DNA from: Bacteroidales bacterium
GTDB taxonomy: Bacteria > Bacteroidota > Bacteroidia > Bacteroidales > UBA932
DNA: 57,869 nucleotides
Reading direction: 5' to 3'
NCBI GenBank assembly: GCA_017561885.1
Contig: JAFZBF010000031.1
Span: 1-57,869 of the forward strand
A model generated the notes under the pieces. That model searched no databases, was not told where the DNA came from, and saw nothing but the letters and a program-made list of their open reading frames with translations. Made by a program: the position numbers and the translations under genes. Below are positions 14,984-23,184 of this stretch, in pieces (position 1 is the stretch's first letter; every line of letters begins with the position of its first letter).

Positions 14984-16932
14984 TCTGTGTCAGCATACAA
15001 GGCAGGGACCTGAACGGAATCAGGGAAATACTGGCCGGCGGGCTGGAAATGGCCGAGATACGCCTTGACCGCTGCTCCCTGAGCCTCGACGACATCGAGA
15101 CCCTGTTCTGCGAGAGCGACATCCCCCTGGTGGCGACCTGCCGCATCGCAGAAAGCAGTTCCGAAGCAGAAAGCGAAGTCAAGCTCACGGCAGCAGTCCG
15201 CTCCGGAGCCCGCTATGTCGACCTTGAAATCGAAGCCCCCGAAGCCCTTGCCGAAAGGATAGGCATCTGCGCGGAAGAATACGGAGCCGCATACATCCGC
15301 TCGTTCCACGACTTTGAAGGAACGCCTGCAGAGAAAGAACTGCAAGCCATAACTGAACGCTGCCTCAACGAAGGCGACATAGCCAAGATTGTCACCACAG
15401 CCCATAGCGCAGCTGACTGCTACCGCGTAATGGCACTGTACGACAAGGCGGAACCCGGCTCGCTTCTGGCGTTCTGCATGGGAGAAACCGGAAAGCAGAC
15501 CAGACTCGAATGCCTCGGCAAAGGAGCCCCCTACACATATTGCGCGCTCACCGAAGAAGAAACCGCAGCCCCCGGCCAGTGGGCCTGGAGCGATATGGCC
15601 AGAACTCTTTACGGCGGCCACCGCTTCCCCTCCGCCAGCCATCCCACGGTCATTCCCTGCTCGAAGAGCTACGCCCAGAGAGCCATACTGGCCGCAGCCC
15701 TGGCCGACGGAGTCTCACATCTGAAAGGCTATTCTCCCTGCGGAGACAACGAGAGCGCCATCTCACTGGCCAAGGCCCTGGGAGCAGACATAAAACGCAG
15801 AAAAGACTGCCTCACAGTCAGAGGCATCGCAGCCGCTCCGCACAGCCTGCAGCTCGACAGCGTACACGTCGGAGAATCCGGCTTCCTGACCAGGATGGCC
15901 ATACCTCTGCTGGCTGTTCTCAACAGCAAGGAAGTCACCCTGACCGGCGAAAAGACGCTTGTAGGCCGCCCTCTCAAGGGAGCCGCAGAAGCAATGGACG
16001 CCTTCGGTTCCGTACTGCAGAACTCAGAAAGGGCTGCAAGCGCCACCATCTCTGTTCCCCTAACCATCACAAGCCCCATAACCCCCGCTGAAGTCAGCAT
16101 ATCAGGCCGCGACGGCTCCCAGATTATCTCCGGGCTGCTGGCCGCTCTGCCGCTGCTCGACGGGGACTCTATAATCCACGTCAGAGACCCGCGAAGCGTG
16201 CCTTACCTGCAGATGACCGTAGACACTCTCCGGCGGTTCGGCATCGATATAGAGAGCGAAAGCAGCGACGGCGGCATCTGCTTCATCATCCGCGGCGGGC
16301 AACGCTACCGTGCAGCCGACTTCCGCATTGAAGGCGACTGGAGCTCTGCAGCGAATTTCCTGGTCGCAGGAGCGATTTTCGGCCGTGCCGACATCAAAGG
16401 CCTGACCACAGGCTCTCTGCAGGCCGACCGCCGCATCCTTGAGATCCTCTCCAGTGCCGGAGCAATCGTGTATGAAGTAAACGCGGGCCCCGGCAAAGGA
16501 ACAATCCACGTGCAGAAGGCGCCTCTGTCAGCATTCGAGGCCGATGCCAACGACTGCCCTGACATCTTCCCGATCCTGGCAGTGCTGGCGGCGTTCTGCG
16601 AAGGCCCCTCTGCCATCCACGGCACCGGAAGGCTGGCGGCCAAAGAAAGCGACCGCGCCAGGGCCATCCTGGCGATGCTGCACCAGATGGGCGTGGCAGC
16701 CGCAATAGAGGAAGACACACTGTTCGTAGAGGGACACTCGCTGTCATCAAGGCTGGCCGGCTGCAAACTGCTGAACGGCGGCCAGTACACTTCTGGTCAC
16801 GACCACAGGATGGTAATGGCCCTCAGCGTCGCCTTACTGGCAGCGGACAGCCACATCGACATCGACGACACGGAATGCGTGGCAAAGTCCTTCCCGACTT
16901 TCCTACAACTGTTTGACAATTATATACGTTAA
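14980..16932 (+). CDS. aroDA: Fused 3-dehydroquinate dehydratase (type I) / EPSP synthase
   Basis: The 650-residue protein joins two shikimate enzymes. Residues 1 to about 212 are a type I dehydroquinase: EIRLDRCSL, ARYVDLEIEAP, the catalytic-His block IRSFHDFEGTP, the Schiff-base lysine in IAKIVTTAHS, and AFCMGETGKQTR. From about residue 220 to the end is EPSP synthase: IPCSKSYAQRAILAAALADG (PEP/shikimate-3-phosphate lysine), VGESGFLTRMAIPLL, IEGDWSSAANFLVAGAI, ANDCPDIFPILAVLAAF and SGHDHRMVMALSVALL. The two domains keep their usual motifs, so both are probably active. The block usually written GNAGTAMR is GESGFLTR here, altered in the region linked to glyphosate sensitivity in E. coli AroA. 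Steps three and six of the pathway are thus on one polypeptide; aroE and aroK are not in the window. Confidence 0.93.
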   Translation: MICVSIQGRDLNGIREILAGGLEMAEIRLDRCSLSLDDIETLFCESDIPLVATCRIAESSSEAESEVKLTAAVRSGARYVDLEIEAPEALAERIGICAEEYGAAYIRSFHDFEGTPAEKELQAITERCLNEGDIAKIVTTAHSAADCYRVMALYDKAEPGSLLAFCMGETGKQTRLECLGKGAPYTYCALTEEETAAPGQWAWSDMARTLYGGHRFPSASHPTVIPCSKSYAQRAILAAALADGVSHLKGYSPCGDNESAISLAKALGADIKRRKDCLTVRGIAAAPHSLQLDSVHVGESGFLTRMAIPLLAVLNSKEVTLTGEKTLVGRPLKGAAEAMDAFGSVLQNSERAASATISVPLTITSPITPAEVSISGRDGSQIISGLLAALPLLDGDSIIHVRDPRSVPYLQMTVDTLRRFGIDIESESSDGGICFIIRGGQRYRAADFRIEGDWSSAANFLVAGAIFGRADIKGLTTGSLQADRRILEILSSAGAIVYEVNAGPGKGTIHVQKAPLSAFEADANDCPDIFPILAVLAAFCEGPSAIHGTGRLAAKESDRARAILAMLHQMGVAAAIEEDTLFVEGHSLSSRLAGCKLLNGGQYTSGHDHRMVMALSVALLAADSHIDIDDTECVAKSFPTFLQLFDNYIR

Positions 16933-16935
16933 AAT

Positions 16936-17928
16936 ATGAACACCATCGGCAGAATTTTCAGGGTATCGATTTTCGGAGAATCTCACGGCGAAGCCATCGG
17001 TTGCGTCATAGACGGAGTAAAGGCTGGCATAAAGCTGTCCCAGGACGATTTCACGGCCGACATACTGCGCCGCAAGAGCGGAGCAAAAGGGACGACCCCC
17101 CGCATCGAGGCAGATACTCCCGAGATACTCAGCGGTGTCTACGAAGGCTGCACCACAGGAGCCCCTCTGGCCATCATCTTCCGCAACGGCAACACCCGCA
17201 GCGCAGACTACAGCCAGTTCAGGGATGTGCCCCGCCCCGGCCACGCAGACCGCACAGCGGCCCTCAAATGGCATGATTTCAACGACCCGCGCGGCGGCGG
17301 ACACTTCTCCGGCCGTCTGACCCTGCCGATCGTGGCAGCCGGAGTCGTGGCAAAGAAGATGGCCGGCATAGACATCCATGCCGAACTGGTGGAAGTTGGA
17401 GGAGTGGCCAAGGCTGACGCTACAGACGGTTGGAAAAGCATCCTGGAGCAGGCCCTCAGAGAGCGCGATTCTCTCGGAGGCATCGTCGAATGCCGTACCG
17501 GAGCGCTTCCGGCCGGTCTCGGAGAGCCGTTCTTCGACTCAGTGGAATCAGTAATCTCACACGCGGTCTTCGCAATCCCGGGTGTGCGCGGAATAGAGTT
17601 CGGAGACGGATTCAAGGCAGCCCGAATGAAAGGCTCGGAGCACAACGATCCATTCTGCGACCCGGCCTGCGGCGAGGCAACCCGTAAGAACGGAGCCGGC
17701 GGAGTCAACGGAGGCATCACCAACGGCGAACCGCTCGTGTTCAGGGTAGCCTTCAAACCGACGTCGAGCATCGGCAGGCCTCAGCAGACCTGGAACTTCG
17801 CTACAGGCAGCCTGACCGAGCTGGAAGTGCCCGGCAGGCACGACGCCTGCTTCGCACTGCGGACTCCGGTCATAGTCGAGGCTATGACGGCCATAGTGCT
17901 TGCAGACCTGATCAGAATTAACGCTTAG
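16936..17928 (+). CDS. aroC: Chorismate synthase
   Basis: The 330-residue enzyme makes chorismate from EPSP using reduced FMN. Signature blocks are FGESHGEAIGCVIDGVKAG at the N-terminus, RPGHADRTAALKWHDFNDPR, GGGHFSGRLTLPIVAAGVVA and NGGITNGEPLVFRVAFKPTS, followed by RHDACFALRTPVIVEAMTA near the end. It is slightly shorter than the usual 350-370 residues. The ATG follows the aroDA stop by three bases. Its TAG stop shares four bases with the stop of the convergent DAHP synthase gene. Confidence 0.96.
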   Translation: MNTIGRIFRVSIFGESHGEAIGCVIDGVKAGIKLSQDDFTADILRRKSGAKGTTPRIEADTPEILSGVYEGCTTGAPLAIIFRNGNTRSADYSQFRDVPRPGHADRTAALKWHDFNDPRGGGHFSGRLTLPIVAAGVVAKKMAGIDIHAELVEVGGVAKADATDGWKSILEQALRERDSLGGIVECRTGALPAGLGEPFFDSVESVISHAVFAIPGVRGIEFGDGFKAARMKGSEHNDPFCDPACGEATRKNGAGGVNGGITNGEPLVFRVAFKPTSSIGRPQQTWNFATGSLTELEVPGRHDACFALRTPVIVEAMTAIVLADLIRINA

Positions 17929-19016
17929 TTGTTCTCCAGAATTTCGTTCTGAGCCTGGATGGAGGCCGTGTGGATGGCGTTATATACCGCAGCCACGAAG
18001 TCTTCCGGCAGACCGTGAGTTTTGCCTTCCTTCACCATCTCTTCCAGAATCTCATCCCAGCGCTGGGCCTGCACGATGGCCACGTTGTGGGCCTTCTTGT
18101 ACTCGCCGATCTTGCGGCTGATGTCCATACGGGAGCTCAGAAGGTTCAGCAGTTCGTCGTCGATGACGTCGATGTTGGCACGCAGCTGCTGCAAGTTCTC
18201 CCTGTAGTCCACATCGTCGCTTTGCTTCTCGCGGACAACGATCTCGCCGAGCAGGTCGTGGAGCTGGGCGGGAGTGAGCTGCTGCGACGCATCGCTCAAG
18301 GCGACAGAAGGGTTGCAGTGACTCTCGATCATAAGACCGTCGAGGCCGAGGTCAAGAGCCCTCTGGGACAGCTCGAGAATGTAGCCGCGGGCGCCGCCCA
18401 TATGGCTCGGGTCGGCGAAGAACGGCAGCTCGGGATAGCGGGTACGCAGCTCTACTGCAATCTGCCAGCCCGGGTCGTTGCGGTATTTCAGTTTTCTGAA
18501 TGAAGTAAAACCGCGGTGGATCACGCCAAGTTTCTTGATTCCGGCCATATTCAGGCGCTCGAGGGCGCCTATCCAGAGGTCGAGGTCGGGATTGACGGGA
18601 TTCTTGACCAGCACAGGCATGTCGGTATCCCTCAGTGCGTTGGCAACCTCCTGCACCATAAAGGGATTGGCAGTGGTGCGGGCTCCGATCCATACCATGT
18701 CGATGCCGTATTTGAGGCATTCATAGACGTGCTTCTCGTTGGCCACTTCGGTGCAGACCTTGAGACCAGTCTCCTGGCGCACCTTCTGGAGCCACTTCAG
18801 ACCCTGCGTTCCGATGCCCTCGAAGCATCCCGGGTGGGTGCGGGGTTTCCATATGCCGGCACGGAACATATTGATGCCCAGCGCACGCAGGCCTTTTGCA
18901 GTCTCCAGCACCTGTTCTTCCGTTTCGGCGCTGCAGGGGCCAGCGATAACCATCGGTTTGGGGAGCGTGAAGAACCCCCACTCTTCTACTGGTATTATAT
19001 CGAGTTGTCTTGCCAT
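17925..19016 (-). CDS. DAHP synthase / chorismate mutase fusion
   Basis: The 363-residue bifunctional protein has a type I-beta (KDO8P synthase-like) DAHP synthase domain at residues 1 to about 260: MVIAGPCSAE, RAGIWKPRTHPGCFEGIG, WIGARTTANPF, PVLVKNPVNPDLDLW, VIHRGFTSF, FADPSHMGGARGY and LMIESHCNPS. The last ~90 residues are an AroQ-class chorismate mutase: LRANIDVIDDELLNLLSSRM, ISRKIGEYKKAHNV. It starts the aromatic pathway from PEP and erythrose 4-phosphate and also diverts chorismate to prephenate. Such fusions usually let chorismate or prephenate inhibit DAHP synthesis through the mutase domain. It is the last gene of the long minus-strand amino-acid unit, four bases after tyrA. Confidence 0.94.
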   Translation of the reverse strand: MARQLDIIPVEEWGFFTLPKPMVIAGPCSAETEEQVLETAKGLRALGINMFRAGIWKPRTHPGCFEGIGTQGLKWLQKVRQETGLKVCTEVANEKHVYECLKYGIDMVWIGARTTANPFMVQEVANALRDTDMPVLVKNPVNPDLDLWIGALERLNMAGIKKLGVIHRGFTSFRKLKYRNDPGWQIAVELRTRYPELPFFADPSHMGGARGYILELSQRALDLGLDGLMIESHCNPSVALSDASQQLTPAQLHDLLGEIVVREKQSDDVDYRENLQQLRANIDVIDDELLNLLSSRMDISRKIGEYKKAHNVAIVQAQRWDEILEEMVKEGKTHGLPEDFVAAVYNAIHTASIQAQNEILENN

Positions 19017-19020
19017 TTTC

Positions 19021-19875
19021 CTATTTGATTATTCGTTTGATGTGGTTCGCCTCGTCAATGAAGCGGCGGATCGCATCTTCGTCCATGTCGTTTATCGCAT
19101 CGCGGAACTCCTGAACCTTCTGTATGAAGGCGTCGGTAACGCGCACGATGTTGTCCTTGTTCTGTATGAAGATGGGAGTCCACATGTCGGCGTTACTCTT
19201 TGCGAGACGGGCTGTAGATGAAAAACCGCTGGACGCGAGGTCGAAGATGTGCTTTTCATCCTTCTCCTTGTCAAGCACTGTATTTGCGAGCGCGAAAGAC
19301 ACGACGTGCGACAGATGCGACACATAAGCCGTATGGACGTCGTGAGATGACACGCTCATAAAGCCGACCCTCATGTTCAGGGCGTCATAGAGCTTCTCCA
19401 CTGCAGCGAGAGCCTTGGGCGACGACTCGGCCTGGTCTGCGATGATGCACACCTTCGAATCAAACAGGTTCGGCATCGCGGCCCAGGGACCTGAATACTC
19501 GGTACCGGCCATCGGGTGCGTAGCCACATACTGCTTGCGGCAGGCATGATACATAGTCGCCTGCGCTATCTGCTCCTTGGTGGAGCACACGTCCATAACC
19601 ACCTTGTCGGTCCAGCCTTCTTTCTGGAAACGGTCCAGAATCCTGCATACTACCTTGACTGCGGCGCTGACAGGCACTGCGACAACGATGATATCGCTCT
19701 GCTCCACGCACTCGTCCTCGGTTACAATCTCGTCCACCAGCCCTATCTTCAGGGCTGCGGCGGCATTCACCTTGTCAAGGTCCATTCCCACTATCCTGTC
19801 GGCGAACTTGCGGCGGCGGAGGTCGATTGCCATCGAACCGCCTATAAGGCCAAGACCAATTATTCCTACAACCAT
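19021..19875 (-). CDS. tyrA: Prephenate dehydrogenase
   Basis: The 284-residue protein oxidatively decarboxylates prephenate to 4-hydroxyphenylpyruvate for tyrosine. It starts with a Rossmann motif, MVVGIIGLGLIGGSMAIDL, followed by DIIVVAVPVSAAVKVV, VMDVCSTKEQI and the substrate-site block THPMAGTEYSGPWAA. A helical C-terminal dimerisation domain (SSHDVHTAYVSHLSHVVSFA) completes it. No ACT or mutase domain is attached; the mutase is on the next gene. It follows pheA by 22 bases. Confidence 0.93.
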   Translation of the reverse strand: MVVGIIGLGLIGGSMAIDLRRRKFADRIVGMDLDKVNAAAALKIGLVDEIVTEDECVEQSDIIVVAVPVSAAVKVVCRILDRFQKEGWTDKVVMDVCSTKEQIAQATMYHACRKQYVATHPMAGTEYSGPWAAMPNLFDSKVCIIADQAESSPKALAAVEKLYDALNMRVGFMSVSSHDVHTAYVSHLSHVVSFALANTVLDKEKDEKHIFDLASSGFSSTARLAKSNADMWTPIFIQNKDNIVRVTDAFIQKVQEFRDAINDMDEDAIRRFIDEANHIKRIIK

Positions 19876-19897
19876 ATTCTGTCTTGATTAACGTTTT

Positions 19898-20731
19898 TTA
19901 TAATGCTGCTTTGTACTCTCCTAGTATCTTCAGGTCCTCGATGAGCGGACGGACTGCCGAAAGGGCCTGGCGGTAACGCTCGCAGCTGTCGAACTTGATG
20001 TCGATATAGAAGAAATACTGCCATTTCCTGCCGGGAATCGGCAAGGACTGGATCCTGGTGAGGTTCATCTCATAGAACGACATGATGGCCAGTATGTGTG
20101 CCAGCGAACCGGGCTTGTGGGGCAGCGTGAAGCAGATAGAAGCCTTGTCGATATCATCCTCGGAGAGCTCCAGCTGGTCATCCAGAATCAGGAACCTCGT
20201 GAAATTGTCCTTATATGTCTCAATGCCTGCGGCAAGAATCTCAAGGTTGTTCTGCTGGGCCGCCACGGTAGATGCCACCGCACCGACGCCCATCAGCTTG
20301 TTTCTCGCAATCTCTATCGCACTCGCTGCGGTGTCCTCGGCCTCGACCAGCTGTATCCAAGGGCAGTTTTTCTCGAAGAAATCCCTGGTCTGGTTGATAG
20401 CCATATAGTGGGTGCGGATTTCGCGGATGTCCTCGATCTTCTGTCCGGGGAGCGCCATCAGGTTTTGATGTATCGCGAGATAGACCTCTCCCTTGATCCG
20501 CTGGTCGTGCTTGCGCAGCAGTTCGAAGTTGGGAAGCAGTCCGCCGGAGATGGTGTTCTCGATGGCCATGATGGCCGAATCGGCCCTGCCTTCCTCCATC
20601 GCGGTATAGAGGGTTGCGAAATTGGGGCACTCGATAATCTGCGGCACATAACCTAGAGTGTTCAGATAGAACGTCTGGGCAGCCTGGTCGTGGAAACTGC
20701 CGAAATGTCCCTGTATGGCTACACGCTTCAT
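19898..20731 (-). CDS. pheA: Prephenate dehydratase
   Basis: This enzyme turns prephenate into phenylpyruvate for phenylalanine. The product, about 277 residues from the start I prefer at 20731 (MKRVAIQGHFGSFHDQAA), has the dehydratase domain with FATLYTAMEEGRADSAIMAI, ENTISGGLLPNFELL and HYMAINQTRDFF, then KLMGVGAVASTVAAQQNNLE and NFTRFLILDD. A C-terminal ACT domain for phenylalanine feedback follows (ASICFTLPHKPGSLAHILAI, SLPIPGRKWQYFFYID). A start one codon earlier (20734) is equally possible. No chorismate mutase domain is fused. It begins four to five bases after the ddh stop. Confidence 0.92.
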   Translation of the reverse strand: MKRVAIQGHFGSFHDQAAQTFYLNTLGYVPQIIECPNFATLYTAMEEGRADSAIMAIENTISGGLLPNFELLRKHDQRIKGEVYLAIHQNLMALPGQKIEDIREIRTHYMAINQTRDFFEKNCPWIQLVEAEDTAASAIEIARNKLMGVGAVASTVAAQQNNLEILAAGIETYKDNFTRFLILDDQLELSEDDIDKASICFTLPHKPGSLAHILAIMSFYEMNLTRIQSLPIPGRKWQYFFYIDIKFDSCERYRQALSAVRPLIEDLKILGEYKAAL

Positions 20732-20735
20732 CATC

Positions 20736-21632
20736 TTATACCAGTCTTGCCACCCATTCGTCACGGTCGCCCGGAAGCATATCCACCGGAGCGAGCTCTA
20801 TCATAGTGTAGCAGCCGGGACGCTGTCTCGTGGCGGCGCGGGCTACTGCAACCAGGATCTGTCCTGTCAGAGCAGGATTGTTGATATGCATATTGAATTC
20901 GAACAGCTGGTCGTGGGTCTTGCCGCTGACGCCCTTGCGGACGAGGTTCACTCCGTGGCCCATATCCTTGAGGGCATCCACGGACGGAACCTGGGTCACG
21001 TATGTCTCGTCGTTCACGAAGTACGGGTCAGCCTTGATTGTAGCGGCAACCTTCTCGAAGTCTGCGCCGGGAAGCAGCTCCACATATACCATGCGACGGT
21101 GTACGCCAGTTCCCATCGGAATGGTCATCGAGAGGGCGTCCTTCACTCCTTCCACAGCCTTGCAGGCAACCGAATGGCCCATACTCATACCGGGGCCGAA
21201 GTTGGTGTAGGTGATGCCCTTGGGTGCGCAGGCCTGAAGGATTGCGCGTACCATCGAGTCGGAACCCGGGTCCCAGCCCGCAGATATGACAGATACCTTG
21301 CCGGCCTTGAGCGCAGCCTCGCCGAGAGTCTTGCGCAGTGTGGGAACCTTGGTGTGGATGTCGAAACTGTCTACAGTATTGATACCGAGAGAGAGGGCCT
21401 CGAGGGCATATTTCTCAACCTTGCGTGTGGGAGTTGCGAGGATGGCCACGTCCACATCCTTGAGTTCCTTGAGGGATGCTACTACAGGAATTCCTGCGAG
21501 GGTAGCCGGAACATCTGACACGTTGCGGCGGACTACGCCGGCAACCTCGAAATCCTCGGAAGCCTGAAGAGCCTCCAGTGCATAACGTCCAATATTACCA
21601 TAGCCTACGACGGCGGCACGTATCTTTTTCAT
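20736..21632 (-). CDS. ddh: meso-Diaminopimelate D-dehydrogenase
   Basis: The 298-residue protein reductively aminates tetrahydrodipicolinate straight to meso-diaminopimelate with NADPH and ammonia, bypassing the acylated route. It begins KIRAAVVGYGNIGRYALEAL (Rossmann fold) and shows VDVAILATPTRKVEKYA, NTVDSFDIHTKVP, VISAGWDPGSDSMVRAI and TNFGPGMSMGHSVACKAVEG, all characteristic of Ddh rather than DapB. Its start overlaps the dapA stop by four bases. Together with LysC, Asd, DapA and DapB it completes a five-enzyme path from aspartate to the peptidoglycan precursor. Confidence 0.95.
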   Translation of the reverse strand: MKKIRAAVVGYGNIGRYALEALQASEDFEVAGVVRRNVSDVPATLAGIPVVASLKELKDVDVAILATPTRKVEKYALEALSLGINTVDSFDIHTKVPTLRKTLGEAALKAGKVSVISAGWDPGSDSMVRAILQACAPKGITYTNFGPGMSMGHSVACKAVEGVKDALSMTIPMGTGVHRRMVYVELLPGADFEKVAATIKADPYFVNDETYVTQVPSVDALKDMGHGVNLVRKGVSGKTHDQLFEFNMHINNPALTGQILVAVARAATRQRPGCYTMIELAPVDMLPGDRDEWVARLV

Positions 21633-22510
21633 AACAGGTTCAAATCTTTCAAAGTTTTATTCATTATCTCGGCCGTGGCCTCTGTTGCTTTGGTCAGAGG
21701 GAGCCTGAGTTCGTTGCGGATGAGTCCCATCTGTGCGAGGGCTTCCTTGACAGGGATGGGATTGCTCTCGGCAAAGCAGTTCTTGCAGAGCGGGAGCAGG
21801 GTACGAAACAACTCTCTGGCTGTCGGGTAGTCATTGTCCATTATGGCGTTGCACAGGGCGGCCATCTTGTCGGGCACAACGTTCGACGCCACGCTGATGA
21901 CTCCAGAAGCGCCGGAAGCCATCAGTGAAAGAGTCTCGTCGTCATTGCCGCTGAAAACCTGGAAACCTTCCGGAGCTGCGGTGAGAATCCTGGAAATCTG
22001 GGCATAGTTGCTGCTGGCTTCCTTGATGGCGGCCACATTGCCGTCAGCAGCTATCCTAAGGGTGGTGGCGTCGCTGATGTTGACCCCTGTGCGGCCGGGC
22101 ACGTTGTAGAGCACTATCGGCTTGGGAGAATGGGCGGCCACCGCCTTGAAATATTCATATAGACCGTTCTGGGTCGGCTTGTTGTAGTAGGGAGCCACTA
22201 TCAGGAAGGCATCCGCACCATAGGGGGCCAGCAGGTCGATGTTGTGCAGTGTTCCGGTGAGCGAGTTGGTACCGGCTCCGACCAGAAGAGTGAGCTTGGG
22301 TGCGTGGGCACGGCAGACCTTCAGAACCTCAACCTTTTCCTCGTCGCTGAGGCAAGGTGTTTCTGCTGTCGTCCCGAGCGGCACCAGGAAATGTATTCCT
22401 GCCGCAACCTGTCTGTCGACCAGAGCTGCCAGGGCGTCATAGTCCACAGCCCCGTCGCGGAACGGTGTGACGAGCGCAGTGCCGCAGCCTTTTATGTCAA
22501 GTCTTGTCAT
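21629..22510 (-). CDS. dapA: 4-hydroxy-tetrahydrodipicolinate synthase
   Basis: The 293-residue aldolase condenses pyruvate with aspartate semialdehyde. It shows GCGTALVTPFRDGAVDYDAL, VPLGTTAETPCLSDEEK, LLVGAGTNSLTGT, DAFLIVAPYYNKPTQNGLYE and VLYNVPGRTGVNIS (catalytic Tyr region), then AAIKEASSNYAQISRI with the Schiff-base lysine and VFSGNDDETLSLMASGASGV. Length and motifs are typical. The start overlaps the dapB stop by four bases. Confidence 0.96.
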   Translation of the reverse strand: MTRLDIKGCGTALVTPFRDGAVDYDALAALVDRQVAAGIHFLVPLGTTAETPCLSDEEKVEVLKVCRAHAPKLTLLVGAGTNSLTGTLHNIDLLAPYGADAFLIVAPYYNKPTQNGLYEYFKAVAAHSPKPIVLYNVPGRTGVNISDATTLRIAADGNVAAIKEASSNYAQISRILTAAPEGFQVFSGNDDETLSLMASGASGVISVASNVVPDKMAALCNAIMDNDYPTARELFRTLLPLCKNCFAESNPIPVKEALAQMGLIRNELRLPLTKATEATAEIMNKTLKDLNLL

Positions 22511-23184
22511 ATCTTGTCTGAAAACATAAGTTCCTTGAATTCGTAAACGCCTTTCACCTTCTGGGCCATCAGCGCAGCCTCGACTGCACCGGCGGCCAGC
22601 CCTTCGCGGGAGAACGCCTCATGGCTGAGGGTTATCCTGTCACAGAAGCTTTCCAGGGTGAGGATATGCGTGCCGGGCACCTCGCCGATGCGCTTCGACT
22701 CGATGGGGGTCTCGCCTCCCATCCGGGCATCGACAATCGCCGCAAGGCTCTTGGCCGTGCCGCTCGGAGCGTCCAGCTTGTGGATGTGGTGAATCTCCTT
22801 GATGGCAGTCTTGTATCCGCCGAAGCGGGCAGCCATCTTCGCAAGGTTGTCGGCTGCGGCGAACAGGATGTTCACGCCTATGGAGAAATTGGAAGCGTAG
22901 ACCAGCGTCGTGCCGCACAAGGCAAAATATTGCTTCACCTCGTCCTCGATGTCGTTCCAGCCGGTGGTGCCTATCACTGCCGCACCGAAATGCTCGGCTA
23001 TGAAGCGGTAGTTCGCCCGGATTGCATCGGGAGTGGTGAAATCTATGCAGACGCAGCGGGCGGCAAGCTCGACGGGAGTTTCAGTGACAGCTTCGCTCCA
23101 GCCTGCATAGGGAAGGCCGCGTTCCAGCACCATCCTTTCGATGATGTGGCCCATCTTTCCATATCCGCTAACTAAAATTTCCAT
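22507..23184 (-). CDS. dapB: 4-hydroxy-tetrahydrodipicolinate reductase
   Basis: The 225-residue NAD(P)H enzyme follows DapA in lysine/DAP synthesis. It has an N-terminal dinucleotide fold (ILVSGYGKMGHIIERM), a CIDFTTPDAIRANYRF block, AVIGTTGWNDIED, SNFSIGVNILF and the substrate-binding block IHHIHKLDAPSGTAKSLA. At 225 residues it is shorter than the E. coli enzyme (273) but in the range of short Bacteroidota forms. The start overlaps the end of lysC by 17 bases. Having both DapB and Ddh adjacent is consistent with the dehydrogenase route. Confidence 0.94.
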   Translation of the reverse strand: MEILVSGYGKMGHIIERMVLERGLPYAGWSEAVTETPVELAARCVCIDFTTPDAIRANYRFIAEHFGAAVIGTTGWNDIEDEVKQYFALCGTTLVYASNFSIGVNILFAAADNLAKMAARFGGYKTAIKEIHHIHKLDAPSGTAKSLAAIVDARMGGETPIESKRIGEVPGTHILTLESFCDRITLSHEAFSREGLAAGAVEAALMAQKVKGVYEFKELMFSDKI

